Below are positions 26,927 through 36,203 of a stretch of DNA of 64,000 nucleotides, piece by piece. Every line of letters starts with the position of its first letter. The stretch's first letter is position 1. The position numbers and the translations under genes are program-made. The stretch comes from Sphingorhabdus sp. Alg231-15. GTDB lineage: Bacteria; Pseudomonadota; Alphaproteobacteria; Sphingomonadales; Sphingomonadaceae. The notes beneath the pieces were generated by a model, which was not told the DNA's origin, made no database searches, and was given only the letters and a program-made list of their open reading frames with translations. The stretch spans positions 868,001-932,000 of the forward strand of contig NZ_LT703001.1 of assembly GCF_900149705.1 (NCBI RefSeq). The letters are read 5' to 3'.

Positions 26927-28117
26927 ATGTCTCAAACCGATCCCGTCGTCATTCTGTCCTATGCCCGTACGCCGATGGGCGGCATGCAAGGCGCCTTGGG
27001 TGATGTGAGCGCACCGGACCTCGGTGCCGTGGCGGTTCGCGCTGCAGTTGAGCGTGCAGGTATTGACGGCGCTGACGTTGAACGCATTTATATGGGCAAT
27101 GTCCTGTCCGCCGGACAAGGTCAGGCCCCTGCCCGCCAGGCCGCGATATTGGGCGGTCTGCCGGAATCGGTTGAAGCCACGACTGTAAACAAGATGTGTG
27201 GATCAGGCATGCAAACCGCGATCATGGGCGCAGAAGCGCTGGCTGCCGGCTCGGTTGATATCATCGTCACTGGCGGGATGGAGAGCATGACCAACGCGCC
27301 CTATCTGTTGCCAAAAATGCGTGGCGGTGCGCGACTGGGGCATGCACAGGCCATGGACCACATGTTTCTCGATGGTCTGGAGGATGCCTATGATAAAGGC
27401 CGGGCCATGGGCAGCTTTGCTGAAGAAACCGCTGGCGAGTATCAGTTGACCCGCGAAGCGCAGGATGAATATGCGATCGAATCCCTCGCCCGGGCCAAAG
27501 CTGCGGTCGAAGGTGATGCATTTAATGACGAGGTTGTCGCGGTTGAAGTCAAAACACGCAAGGGCAGCGTCACTGTGGACAAAGACGAGCAACCTCTGAA
27601 AGGCAATCCGGACAAAATTCCACAATTGCGCCCTGCATTTGCCAAGGATGGCACCATCACGGCAGCCAATGCTTCCTCTATCTCCGATGGCTCAGCAGCA
27701 ATGGTCCTGACCCGCGCCAGCGTCGCCGATGCCAAGGGCCTGAAGCCGGTTGCACATATTGTAGCCCATGCCGCCCATGCCCATGCGCCTGCCAAGTTCA
27801 CCACTGCGCCGGTTTCGGCAATCCAGAAAGTTCTCGAGAAAGCGAACTGGAGCGTTGACGAAGTTGATCTCTGGGAAGTCAATGAAGCGTTCGCCTGTGT
27901 TGCCATGTTTGCGATGCAGGATATTGGCATATCGCGAGACAAGCTGAACATTAATGGCGGCGCCACTGCTTTAGGCCATCCTATCGGGGCCAGTGGTGCA
28001 CGGATCATGGTCACCCTGATCGCTGCCTTGAAGAAGCAGGGACTCAAGAAAGGCGTTGCAGCGCTATGCATCGGCGGCGGTGAAGCAACAGCGGTCGCTG
28101 TCGAGCTTGCTGACTAG
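26927..28117 (+). CDS. Acetyl-CoA C-acetyltransferase (thiolase)
   Basis: This is a biosynthetic-type thiolase condensing two acetyl-CoA to acetoacetyl-CoA, or acting reversibly in degradation. The nucleophile is Cys91 (NKMCGSG), with His351 (GHPIGASG) and Cys381 (CIGGGEA) completing the site. At 396 residues it has the usual length. GAAAGG precedes the ATG. It is not clustered with phaB or fadB genes, so the pathway cannot be fixed from context. Confidence 0.94.
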   Translation: MSQTDPVVILSYARTPMGGMQGALGDVSAPDLGAVAVRAAVERAGIDGADVERIYMGNVLSAGQGQAPARQAAILGGLPESVEATTVNKMCGSGMQTAIMGAEALAAGSVDIIVTGGMESMTNAPYLLPKMRGGARLGHAQAMDHMFLDGLEDAYDKGRAMGSFAEETAGEYQLTREAQDEYAIESLARAKAAVEGDAFNDEVVAVEVKTRKGSVTVDKDEQPLKGNPDKIPQLRPAFAKDGTITAANASSISDGSAAMVLTRASVADAKGLKPVAHIVAHAAHAHAPAKFTTAPVSAIQKVLEKANWSVDEVDLWEVNEAFACVAMFAMQDIGISRDKLNINGGATALGHPIGASGARIMVTLIAALKKQGLKKGVAALCIGGGEATAVAVELAD

Positions 28118-28142
28118 ATCAAGCCATTAAAATCAAAAAAAA

Positions 28143-28172
28143 GGGGTCGGAGAAGCAATGCTCTCCGACCCC
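28143..28172. terminator. Bidirectional terminator between thiolase and PEPxxWA gene
   Basis: Arms GGGGTCGGAGA (28143-28153) and TCTCCGACCCC (28162-28172) pair perfectly. The stem is flanked by an A-run on the left and a T-run on the right, so it serves both convergent genes. Confidence 0.92.
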
Positions 28173-28193
28173 TTTTTGTATTTCCAATGCAGC

Positions 28194-28883
28194 TTAAGCG
28201 AAACTAACCGCTTGCCGGGACTTCTTGCGACGCAAGGCGCCGCCAACAGCGCCAAAGCCAAAGATCATGAAGGCCCATGTGGCTGGCTCTGGCACAGCTG
28301 CCAGATTAACATTGATATCCCAGTGCCGCGGCCGTTCGCCACCTTCGCCTTCAACCAGCAGCCAAGATGACGCTCCGAAGGCTCCGTTTTTGGCATTTGC
28401 CCCTACGCCATATTGAAACGCATGATTGCCAGCAAAAGGATCAGATTGCAGCATATAGGAATAGCCATCAATCGCGATGGATCCGGTCGCGGTGGTGAAA
28501 AAATCCACGTCCTGCGTGTCGGTCAGCGGATCATAAGCCAAGCCACCTTCCTTTTTATAGGTGAAGGCAGATCCTTGGGTTGTTTCGAGAAAACCGCCAA
28601 AGCTCAGGTTGATGTCAGCAACATTGTTCGATCCGTTAATTGCGGTGCCGGTCAGGGTTGCGGTACCCGCCGTCGTATCGACAGTGAAGATTGTGCCCGT
28701 TTGAAATGCATAGAAACGGTCTGAGCCGGTATTCGTATTGTTTGTCCAAAGGCCGTGCTTATTGTTGCCGCTGGTGTAGTTGCTTGCGTTGAAAACCAGT
28801 ATTTCGGCAGATGCAGTGGTTGCCATCATCCCCGATGCAGCCAATGCCAAAGCAGACATCGTCAAATTCTTGATATTCTTCAT
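28194..28883 (-). CDS. PEPxxWA-CTERM sorting-domain exported protein
   Basis: This 229-residue exported protein has a signal peptide ending near ASA-EI (residue 26), a beta-rich Gly/Asn/Thr-rich body, and a C-terminal sorting signal: VPEPATWAFM, a short hydrophobic helix, then RRKK. That tripartite tail is the PEPxxWA-CTERM type of sphingomonads, which predicts processing by an exosortase-like enzyme and surface or matrix location. The ATG at 28883 has GGGG upstream; a start 7 codons earlier lacks one. Body function is unknown. Confidence 0.88.
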   Translation of the reverse strand: MKNIKNLTMSALALAASGMMATTASAEILVFNASNYTSGNNKHGLWTNNTNTGSDRFYAFQTGTIFTVDTTAGTATLTGTAINGSNNVADINLSFGGFLETTQGSAFTYKKEGGLAYDPLTDTQDVDFFTTATGSIAIDGYSYMLQSDPFAGNHAFQYGVGANAKNGAFGASSWLLVEGEGGERPRHWDINVNLAAVPEPATWAFMIFGFGAVGGALRRKKSRQAVSFA

Positions 28884-29217
28884 TCTAATTGCCCCAATAT
28901 TCATGCGGACCCGGCCCCGAAGCAGCGAATGCTGCGACTATCAACAACATTCCAGGAATGTTAAAGATTGGATCCAGACTTCATCAGGCTTTCGCCTGTT
29001 CGTATCGCAAACTCACTCCTGCGACCGATCCGAGGGGATATTAGAACATTGTTAACCTTCCAGGCAAATGCCTATCGGCTGAAATCTGCAAAATTTACCA
29101 ATATTGACATTAACATCACCGAAAAGCGCTACACCGTCTGGCGTCCATGACCCCGCATGTGTCATTTTGACACAGCCGCTATTAACTATGCACCCTGATA
29201 TCCAACGGTGCAGATCG
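28884..29217. other. 334-bp intergenic region with two inverted repeats
   Basis: No coding sequence is convincing here. AACATTCC-A-GGAATGTT (28946-28962) lies about 63 bp upstream of the PEPxxWA start and is placed like an operator. TGTGTC-ATTTT-GACACA (29158-29174) is a 6-bp hairpin 44 bp from the SH3 gene stop. It could be a weak terminator or a binding site. Confidence 0.5.
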
Positions 29218-29709
29218 CTATTTCAGCGGATCATCACCCCAAATCAGTTTCCGATCAATATATCCGCGTCTTCCGGTGACATCGAGCAAACACCAACTAT
29301 CTTCACATTGTGTGATCTTGCCAACCACTCCAGGCTCCACGCGCCAGATAATTCTGGCATCACTTTGTGGATTGGATCGCAGCGGTTGCGCTAATCCCTT
29401 TTCCCCAAGCACCATCGCGGTCTGCGTTGCACTTAACAGCCGGGCATGCATCCAGCCCTGCGCGCCATCAGGATCTTCAACCTTGCGCCATGCCTTGTAA
29501 CGCGCCAAAATCTTAATCGGCAAACGCTCCCGTTTATAAATCCACATTGTCGGATATTCGGTACTCGGTCCGGTCCGCATCCGCGCCTCTGGTTCATCGA
29601 TCGAAGCCCAATAAGGCGGGTCCTGCTGTGCCATAGCGGGAGCAGTACCGGTCAAAATGAACACCACAAAAGCAAAAGACGCGATTATTTCGGATATATT
29701 TTTATACAT
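29218..29709 (-). CDS. Exported bacterial SH3 domain protein
   Basis: This 163-residue protein has a signal peptide ending near AMAQ (residue 28) and two SH3b-type units (about residues 36-92 and 98-160). The first contains ARMRTGPSTEYP and the second ends WCLLDVTGRRGYI. Such proteins bind peptidoglycan or other envelope components; the role is inferred. It is divergently arranged with the 2-hydroxyacid dehydrogenase across 112 bp. Confidence 0.87.
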   Translation of the reverse strand: MYKNISEIIASFAFVVFILTGTAPAMAQQDPPYWASIDEPEARMRTGPSTEYPTMWIYKRERLPIKILARYKAWRKVEDPDGAQGWMHARLLSATQTAMVLGEKGLAQPLRSNPQSDARIIWRVEPGVVGKITQCEDSWCLLDVTGRRGYIDRKLIWGDDPLK

Positions 29710-29821
29710 ATTTCAAAACTTATTCATTCCCTCGACAACACAAAGCCATAAACTGAAAGCCAAGAGCGCATCAAGCGCCACCTGCTTGACCTGATGTAAA
29801 ATTCAGGCATAGCAATCCCCC

Positions 29822-30835
29822 ATGGCTGAAACACCCCGACCTGAAGAAGATCGCCCGGCGAAACCGCGCGTCATCGTAACACGAGAGCTGGCGGATGCCA
29901 TTCATGATCGGATGGGTGAACTGTTTGATGTCGTACCAAATTTAACCGATCGCGCCTTTTCTCGCGATGATTTGATAGCGGCCATGGCTGACTGCGATGT
30001 CCTCGTTCCCACCGTCACCGACCATATTGATGCAGAGATGATCGCCGGTGCGCCAGACCGATTGAAGCTCATTGCAAGCTTTGGAGCAGGCGTTGATCAT
30101 ATCGATCTTGCTGCTGCGCGCGCACGCAAAATTTTGGTGACCAACACACCTGGCGTCTTCACTGAAGACACGGCCGATATGACCATGGCACTGATCCTCT
30201 CGGTTCCACGCCGCTTGGCGGAAGGCGAGAAATTGATGCGCTCTGGTCAGTGGGAAGGATGGAAACCCTCTGGCATGCTTGGCCACTGTATTGGCGGAAA
30301 GAAACTGGGCATAATCGGCATGGGCCGCATCGGTCAGGCCGTCGCGCGCCGCGCCTCGGGATTCGGCCTTTCGATTGTTTATCATAACCGGCGGCAATTG
30401 CCTCCCGCAGTCGAAGAATCGTTCAACGCCAGCTATATTGAAAATCTGGATGAGCTGATCCAGACCTGCGATATCATCACTATCCATTGTCCGCATACGC
30501 CGGAAACCCATGAGCTGATTAACGCCGAGCGGATCGAGATGATGAAGCCGTCTACCTATTTGATCAACACAGCACGCGGTGAACTGATCGATGAGAATGC
30601 CATGATCGAAGCATTGCAGCAGGAGAAGATCGGTGGAGCCGGCTTGGATGTCTATACCCATGAACCGGCAGTAGACGAACGCCTGCTCAAGCTTAAAAAT
30701 GTTGTGCTTCTGCCGCATATGGGCAGCGCCACCTTTGAAGGACGCGAAGCATCAGGTGAGCGGGTCATCGCCAACATACGCGTATGGGCCGACGGACACC
30801 GCCCCCCGGATCAAGTGCTGGAAGGCTGGGCCTGA
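29822..30835 (+). CDS. D-2-hydroxyacid dehydrogenase (glyoxylate/hydroxypyruvate reductase-like)
   Basis: This is a cytoplasmic NAD(P)-dependent reductase of 2-keto acids. The nucleotide-binding motif GMGRIGQ lies at about residue 163. The catalytic Arg is in NTARGELID, the Glu in THEPAVDE and the His in LLPHMGSAT. At 337 residues it fits the glyoxylate reductase subgroup. Substrate choice among glyoxylate, hydroxypyruvate and others cannot be read from sequence. Confidence 0.92.
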   Translation: MAETPRPEEDRPAKPRVIVTRELADAIHDRMGELFDVVPNLTDRAFSRDDLIAAMADCDVLVPTVTDHIDAEMIAGAPDRLKLIASFGAGVDHIDLAAARARKILVTNTPGVFTEDTADMTMALILSVPRRLAEGEKLMRSGQWEGWKPSGMLGHCIGGKKLGIIGMGRIGQAVARRASGFGLSIVYHNRRQLPPAVEESFNASYIENLDELIQTCDIITIHCPHTPETHELINAERIEMMKPSTYLINTARGELIDENAMIEALQQEKIGGAGLDVYTHEPAVDERLLKLKNVVLLPHMGSATFEGREASGERVIANIRVWADGHRPPDQVLEGWA

Positions 30836-30974
30836 GAATAGCCACTAAAGCTCAACTCAGCGTATAAGCGACGGGTTGCCGGTTGTGTCTCAAGCGGCTC
30901 TCGACTAGAAACCCGCCAAAATATGATTCGTCCAGACGTTCATGCGTAATATAATTATATCCTCGGGGGATTTG

Positions 30975-32288
30975 ATGAAATATCTGAGTAAGTTTCTTGC
31001 CACTATCAGTGTTGCGATATTGGCATCGGTACCCGCCACCGCGCAGGATGTAGTTGATCAAACCACGGATGTTGCCAATAGCGGTGACACCGCCTGGATA
31101 TTAACATCAACCGCCTTGGTGCTGCTGATGACCCTTCCCGGCCTTGCCCTGTTTTACGGCGGCCTGGTCCGTTCCAAGAACTTCCTTTCGGTGCTGGTGC
31201 AATGCATGGCCGTTGCCGCGATCGCCTCAGTCCTGTGGGTTGTGGTTGGTTACACATTGGCGTTCGGAACTGTTACCAACGGTATATTAGGTAATGGAAT
31301 CAACTGGATGTTCCAGAATCTTGGGAATGTTCGTGAAGATACGACCATTCCCGAATCCGCTTTTGCGATGTTCCAAATGACCTTTGCTGTGATCACCCCC
31401 GCTCTCATGGTGGGCGCATGGGTAGACCGCGCCCGCTTCGGTTGGGTCGTAGCTTTCTGTTCGCTTTGGTTGCTCGTCGTATATGCGCCCGTAACCCACT
31501 GGGTATGGGGCGGTGGATGGCTTGCCAGCATGGGTGTTCTCGATTTTGCTGGCGGCATTGTCGTTCACACCACAGCCGGTGTATCCGCACTTGTCGTGGC
31601 CATGATGATGGGCAAGCGTATCGGCTGGCCCAAGACGCTTATGTTGCCTCATAGCCCTGCCCTGACCGTTGCGGGTGCAGGCCTGCTCTGGGTCGGCTGG
31701 TTCGGCTTTAACGGTGGCTCAGCCCTAACTGCAACCGATGACGCTTCATCTGCAATCATCAACACCCATATTGCCGCCTCCATGGCCGCATTGGTTTGGA
31801 TTTTGATCGAGCGGATTAAGGTTGGGAAGTCAACCGCGGTGGGCGTTGCAACTGGCGCTATTGCAGGTTTGGCAACGATCACGCCTGCGGCCGGATTTGT
31901 TGGCCCTGGCGCATCTATCATTATCGGCGGTGTTGCCGGTCTCGTCTGTTTCTTTGCCGTCGGACTGGTCAAAAATGGCTTCAAGATTGATGACAGCCTC
32001 GATGTTTTTGCGGTGCACGGTGTCGGAGGAATGCTTGGTTCGTTGCTGCTCGCGCTGTTCATCAGCGAAGGCTTCGAAGGCACCGGCTATCCCGAAGGCA
32101 TGGCCTTTGGTAGCCAGTTTGTCGCGCAGCTCATCGGTGTCGGCGCTGTAGCCATCTGGTCCGCGGTTGCGACGGCAATTCTGGGCTATGGTATCAGCTT
32201 CATCCTGCCGATGCGGGTCAATGAAGATGATGAACGTGATGGCCTGGACATTGCCAGCCATGGCGAACGGGCATGGGATCTAGACTAG
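30975..32288 (+). CDS. amt: Ammonium transporter (Amt family)
   Basis: This inner-membrane ammonium channel has 11 expected helices after an N-terminal signal-like segment ending near ATAQ. Conserved blocks include FYGGLVRSKN, THWVWGGGWL, DFAGGIVVHTTAG (with the first pore His) and FAVHGVGG (with the second pore His). The ATG at 30975 follows CGGGGGA; an ATG at 30942 lacks such a site. No glnK gene is adjacent in the window, although amt and glnK are usually paired. Confidence 0.94.
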   Translation: MKYLSKFLATISVAILASVPATAQDVVDQTTDVANSGDTAWILTSTALVLLMTLPGLALFYGGLVRSKNFLSVLVQCMAVAAIASVLWVVVGYTLAFGTVTNGILGNGINWMFQNLGNVREDTTIPESAFAMFQMTFAVITPALMVGAWVDRARFGWVVAFCSLWLLVVYAPVTHWVWGGGWLASMGVLDFAGGIVVHTTAGVSALVVAMMMGKRIGWPKTLMLPHSPALTVAGAGLLWVGWFGFNGGSALTATDDASSAIINTHIAASMAALVWILIERIKVGKSTAVGVATGAIAGLATITPAAGFVGPGASIIIGGVAGLVCFFAVGLVKNGFKIDDSLDVFAVHGVGGMLGSLLLALFISEGFEGTGYPEGMAFGSQFVAQLIGVGAVAIWSAVATAILGYGISFILPMRVNEDDERDGLDIASHGERAWDLD

Positions 32289-32305
32289 CGGCCTGAAACC
32301 AACGT

Positions 32306-33052
32306 CTAAAAGTTGAAAAACTCCGGCCGGAGCACTGATCCGGCACGGGCAAAGAGCAGATCAATTTGCACCAGATGATTGCGTGGTCGGCTGAAACCGG
32401 ACACTTCGGTCGGATAGAGCCCGCGTTCGGCCATGAATGAAACGACTTCCGGCAACAGAGGTGCGCCTTCATTATATTGCAGCATCGCGGTTTCGAGCTG
32501 CACTAAACCAGCGCGCTCCAGCACCTTGTCGGCACCCTGCAACACTTGAAGTTCTGCTCCTTGAACGTCTATTTTCAGGAAGATATCATCAGCGGGTTCG
32601 AGATGCTCGTCAACCACGTCGTCCAGCGTCCGCGTTTGCAGCTTCAGCTCCTTGCGCGGCGCATCGCTCGCCTCGGGCATGAAGGATGATCCGGTTCCCA
32701 TTTCGTAAAAGGTAACCTCCTGCCCTGCTTTTGCACCGAGAACCGCTGTTTCGCATTTAACATGCGGCAATTCTTGCGTCAGCGCATCAAGGCCAGCACG
32801 CAGCGATGGTTGCGCTTCCACCATCAGCATCGGCATGGGACCGAAAATCTGTCCTGCCAGCCGTGTCCAATCGCCTTTGAAGGCACCCACATCAATAATT
32901 GCACCTGGCTTGAAACCATTTTCGACCAGGCGGTGATAGACAATTTCTTCAGAAGCCCGTGCAACCATGTCGGCCACATGCCTTTGAAGAGTTGGCGAAC
33001 CCGTCCGAAACAGACGGCCGATAATGCGTTGAGCTATGGAAGGCGATGACAT
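32306..33052 (-). CDS. FkbM family SAM-dependent methyltransferase
   Basis: This is a class I methyltransferase of the FkbM type, which O-methylates sugars or other secondary products. The SAM site is IIDVGAFKGDW at about residue 53, and the FkbM block TLDDVVDE...FLKIDVQGAELQVLQGA is present. It is 248 residues from the ATG at 33052; a TTG at 33091 is possible. It converges on the ammonium transporter gene and is separate from the nearby glycosyltransferases. Confidence 0.88.
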   Translation of the reverse strand: MSSPSIAQRIIGRLFRTGSPTLQRHVADMVARASEEIVYHRLVENGFKPGAIIDVGAFKGDWTRLAGQIFGPMPMLMVEAQPSLRAGLDALTQELPHVKCETAVLGAKAGQEVTFYEMGTGSSFMPEASDAPRKELKLQTRTLDDVVDEHLEPADDIFLKIDVQGAELQVLQGADKVLERAGLVQLETAMLQYNEGAPLLPEVVSFMAERGLYPTEVSGFSRPRNHLVQIDLLFARAGSVLRPEFFNF

Positions 33053-33138
33053 GTTCGGGCTATTGCGAGAAATGCTACAGCTGTCAAACAAACTGAAATC
33101 CTGTAACCATCTTCGTTAGGAAACCAGCGACGGCGGCG

Positions 33139-33501
33139 TCAGCTGGCGAGAAAGGCCCGCCATCCGACAAAAGCCAGGAACGGCAATCCCGCAAGATCTG
33201 CCACGGCAATCGAGCGCAAGGAAACGGGCTGTCCATATAGAGCAAATATCAGAAGAAAGCTGATCATGGAGAGCGCAACAATCGTAACCGCGAGCTTGCG
33301 TGTACTCGGATCAAAAGCTGACCAAAGGCAAGCGATGAGGACGACCCCAAACAAAGCGGCACGGTGCTGCAGAAGCGCAAAATTCACATCATCAGAGGCT
33401 ACGTTATAGAGACGAGTGATCAGCGACGGCACAAAAAATGCTGCAAAAGGCGGCAGGTGAATAAGTCCCAGAATAATCCAGCAAATTCGCTCCCCCATCA
33501 T
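33139..33501 (-). CDS. Small integral membrane protein of unknown function
   Basis: This 120-residue protein has four predicted membrane helices (about residues 5-27, 44-63, 69-90 and 97-117). I do not recognise the family. AAGGGG lies upstream of the double ATG. It is 12 bp downstream of the acetyltransferase gene on the same strand, so the two are probably co-transcribed. Confidence 0.68.
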   Translation of the reverse strand: MMGERICWIILGLIHLPPFAAFFVPSLITRLYNVASDDVNFALLQHRAALFGVVLIACLWSAFDPSTRKLAVTIVALSMISFLLIFALYGQPVSLRSIAVADLAGLPFLAFVGWRAFLAS

Positions 33502-33513
33502 ATATCCCCTTCG

Positions 33514-33969
33514 TCAAAGGCTCTTGTGCAGAAATTGGTTGAATGCACTCGCTTCGTAATTGCCAAAAGCTTCACCATTTTCAAAACCGCGCTTGCGGTA
33601 AAGGCGAAGTGCTGGCTCGAATTCATCACCTGACCCTGTTTCCAGGCTTATCCGTTTATATCCTCGCCGCCGCGCCTCCTCAATTATGTGGTTGAGAATT
33701 GACAGGCCAACACCTTTGCGCAGATGCGCCGAATCGGTGCGCATGGATTTGATTTCACCGGCCGTATCAGACAGTTGTTTCAGCGCCCCAACTCCCATCA
33801 GATGACCGCTGTCCCAAGCAGTCCAGACAGAGACATCGGGTGTCTTCAGTCCGGAGAGGTCCAACGCATAAACACTTCCGGGCGGAGAATTGCTCTGCAT
33901 GCCGGAAAGATGAGCGGCCAGTAGCGCCTGAACCGGTTTACCGGTGAGATCATCTAATCGAATATCCAT
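33514..33969 (-). CDS. GNAT family N-acetyltransferase
   Basis: This 151-residue acetyltransferase has the acetyl-CoA loop at LRKGVGLSIL (R/QxxGxG) and the C-terminal LYRKRGFENG block. It resembles the small putative acetyltransferases with a STDSAHLRKGVG-type core; the substrate is unknown. It starts the two-gene unit with the small membrane protein. Confidence 0.88.
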   Translation of the reverse strand: MDIRLDDLTGKPVQALLAAHLSGMQSNSPPGSVYALDLSGLKTPDVSVWTAWDSGHLMGVGALKQLSDTAGEIKSMRTDSAHLRKGVGLSILNHIIEEARRRGYKRISLETGSGDEFEPALRLYRKRGFENGEAFGNYEASAFNQFLHKSL

Positions 33970-34286
33970 CGGCCTTGCTCTTTCCTACAGCCCTCCCAAG
34001 ATGCTATATGTCGACTTGGCTCTTTGACAATTTAAATCTTTTCTATCTGTTTGTTACACCATGTTCGCGAACACGAGCCGCTTTGCGCCACGAGAAGCGA
34101 AAAGCGCGTGTGATTTGTGTGAACTTTGGAAAGCCGAGTAACGGAAGACGTCTTCTTATGATCGACAAAAAGACAGTATGATATGTGTGAACTTTGAACG
34201 CTCAGCTCTTGTCATTTTGATAGCATGATCAGCAAAGATCATATGTGAACCATGTGAACTTTGAAAGCGGATCGGGTTGATCCGTC
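33970..34286. repeat. Intergenic region with degenerate ~68-bp direct repeats
   Basis: No gene is supported. The core GTGAACTTTG occurs three times with near-regular spacing: its GAACTTTG part begins at 34121, 34189 and 34256 (68 and 67 bp apart). Sequence before the second and third cores is also related (ATGATC..CAAA..GAT..TATGTG). CGGATC-GGGTT-GATCCG (34268-34284) forms a hairpin just after the PilZ stop. No ORF of useful length explains the conservation. Confidence 0.6.
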
Positions 34287-34616
34287 TTAGGAAGCCAGTG
34301 TCAGAGTCCGTAATATCTCGGTATCGAGAGCGTCGGCAAAGCGGCAACCGGCCTGCTTTGTTTTTTGCCAGACCAATGTCGCTTTCATAGGCGCCTGTTG
34401 ATTGACGGTGACGGTGACTTTTTCGCCTTCCTGAAACACAGCGTCTGCTTCAAACCGGCACCCGTAGATCGAAATATCCAGCAATGTGGCGACTATGGAT
34501 TTATCGCCTCGGCGTTTTAAAGATGCGCTGGACACGGTCACTTCATGACGCGGAACCGCCCGCCGGTTCAATGCTGCTGGCTCCACTTTGCGGTATCTTG
34601 TCGACTTCAACGCCAC
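34287..34616 (-). CDS. PilZ domain protein (c-di-GMP receptor)
   Basis: This single-domain 109-residue PilZ protein binds cyclic di-GMP. The RxxxR motif is Arg19-x3-Arg23 (RAVPR) and the DxSxxG motif is DISIYG at residues 47-52. Both ligand motifs are intact, so binding is likely. The output is unknown, as no motility or cellulose gene is adjacent. Confidence 0.9.
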   Translation of the reverse strand: MALKSTRYRKVEPAALNRRAVPRHEVTVSSASLKRRGDKSIVATLLDISIYGCRFEADAVFQEGEKVTVTVNQQAPMKATLVWQKTKQAGCRFADALDTEILRTLTLAS

Positions 34617-34701
34617 GCCTACCTCCTGCCTAATATCAACCCACCTGTATCGACAAGTAAATGGAAAAAGGTATCAAAAGGTTAACGGCACGAAAGCATG
34701 T

Positions 34702-36105
34702 CTATTCGCCAGTCAGAATACGATCCACCAACTGCTTCACGGTTGGCACAAAGCCATTGGAATAAAATGGATCTTTACCGAAATTATAGGCGCCATGTCC
34801 GGCGAACATTAAATGTTCCTCGATTGGCGAACCATGGACAATTTCCTGCAAGGACTTTTGAATGCAGAAACTGCGAGGATCAGCGAGCCGCCCGGTGCTG
34901 TAATTATCATGGTCTTTCCACGAAGAGAATCCGCAATGGGAAAGACAACCCATGCAGTCAGCCTGATCCTTGCGGATCATCTTCGCCTCTTCCGGCGTTG
35001 TGAACACTATTGTGTTATCCGGCGTTTTCAGCGCCATGGTGAAGCCAAGACCATCCCATTCGCGTGCGCGTAACAAATCGTTGCGCGTTACCCAGAAATT
35101 CTTGCCCTTTACACCGACATCCAGCTGATGGGTGTGCTCTCCTGCTTTTTCAGTGGAGTAAGGTATCTGACGCTCCGAACGCGCTTCGAGACTACGCAGA
35201 AACTCGTTGCGGACAGCGGATGAATAGAAACCGGTCGGCGAAAATTTATGCAGCAGCACATCGCCTTCCTTGATCTTGGTCAACTCGTTTTTCCAGCTGT
35301 CTGGGATCGGGCTTTCTTTGGTCAGCAAGGGGCGTGTGCCAAATTGGAAGGCGATCTGGCCAAGCTCGTCATTGTCGATCCAGTTGTCCCAATCCTTCAA
35401 TGCCCAGACACCGCCAGCCATGATGATTGGCACGCTGTCATCAATGCCTTCGCCGCGCATTGTGTCGCGCAGGGCTTTAACGCGAGGATAGGGATCTTCC
35501 GGCTTACGCGGATCTTCGGCATTGCTGAGTCCATTGTGCCCGCCGGCAAGCCACGGATCCTCGTAGACGACGGCTGCCATGAGATCCGAAACCTTGTGAT
35601 AGGCTCTCTTCCACAAGGCACGGAACGCCCGAGCCGAACTGATGATCGGTAAGTAACTCACACCATATTGCTGGGCAATCTCAGACAGTTTATACGGCAT
35701 ACCAGCGCCGCAAGTAACACCAGCTACCATACCCTTGGTCTGCTCAAGCACACCGTGCAAGACCTGCTGGGCACCGCCCATTTCCCAAAGAACGTTGATG
35801 TTGATCGCACCCTTGCCATTGGACATTTCAAAGGCACGAGTAACCTGCGCTACCGCCCCATCAATTGCATATTTGACGAGTTCTTCATGCCGGGCACCAC
35901 GGGTCTTGCCGTGATAAATCTGTGGGATGACGTTACCCTCGGCGTCATAACTGTCCGCATTGACGGCGGAAACTGTGCCGATACCACCAGCAGCTGCCCA
36001 TGCACCGGAACTGGCATGATTGGTCGCAGCAACGCCTTTGCCACCCTCTATCAACGGCCAGACTTCGCGACCGTTATACTGGATTGGCTTCACCCCTTTA
36101 AACAA
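34702..36105 (-). CDS. Nitronate monooxygenase / 2-nitropropane dioxygenase-like FMN protein
   Basis: This is an FMN TIM-barrel flavoprotein of the NPD family, 467 residues long and longer than classical nitronate monooxygenases (about 320-380). The phosphate-binding region includes PIIMAGGVWALKDW. A C-terminal extension contains CMGCLSHCGF, a Cys cluster that could bind metal or an Fe-S centre. The start is a TTG at 36105 with AGGAGAG 5 bp before it. The family call is fair; nitronate as substrate is not established. Confidence 0.82.
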   Translation of the reverse strand: MFKGVKPIQYNGREVWPLIEGGKGVAATNHASSGAWAAAGGIGTVSAVNADSYDAEGNVIPQIYHGKTRGARHEELVKYAIDGAVAQVTRAFEMSNGKGAININVLWEMGGAQQVLHGVLEQTKGMVAGVTCGAGMPYKLSEIAQQYGVSYLPIISSARAFRALWKRAYHKVSDLMAAVVYEDPWLAGGHNGLSNAEDPRKPEDPYPRVKALRDTMRGEGIDDSVPIIMAGGVWALKDWDNWIDNDELGQIAFQFGTRPLLTKESPIPDSWKNELTKIKEGDVLLHKFSPTGFYSSAVRNEFLRSLEARSERQIPYSTEKAGEHTHQLDVGVKGKNFWVTRNDLLRAREWDGLGFTMALKTPDNTIVFTTPEEAKMIRKDQADCMGCLSHCGFSSWKDHDNYSTGRLADPRSFCIQKSLQEIVHGSPIEEHLMFAGHGAYNFGKDPFYSNGFVPTVKQLVDRILTGE

Positions 36106-36203
36106 TATACTCTCCTATAGACCCCAAGTCTGCCTTATAGACAGCGCATGGCAAATTTGTGCGAAAAAAATCTGTAAATATTCAAACTATTTTGAGTCGC
36201 TAA

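Noticed and set aside
29942-30718. 258-residue open frame on the minus strand
   Set aside because: It is antisense to the 2-hydroxyacid dehydrogenase, which has all its catalytic motifs.
33970-34286. CRISPR-like array at 34.1-34.3 kb
   Set aside because: Only about 10-13 bp are conserved per unit, and the intervening sequence is itself partly repeated. There is no cas gene nearby.
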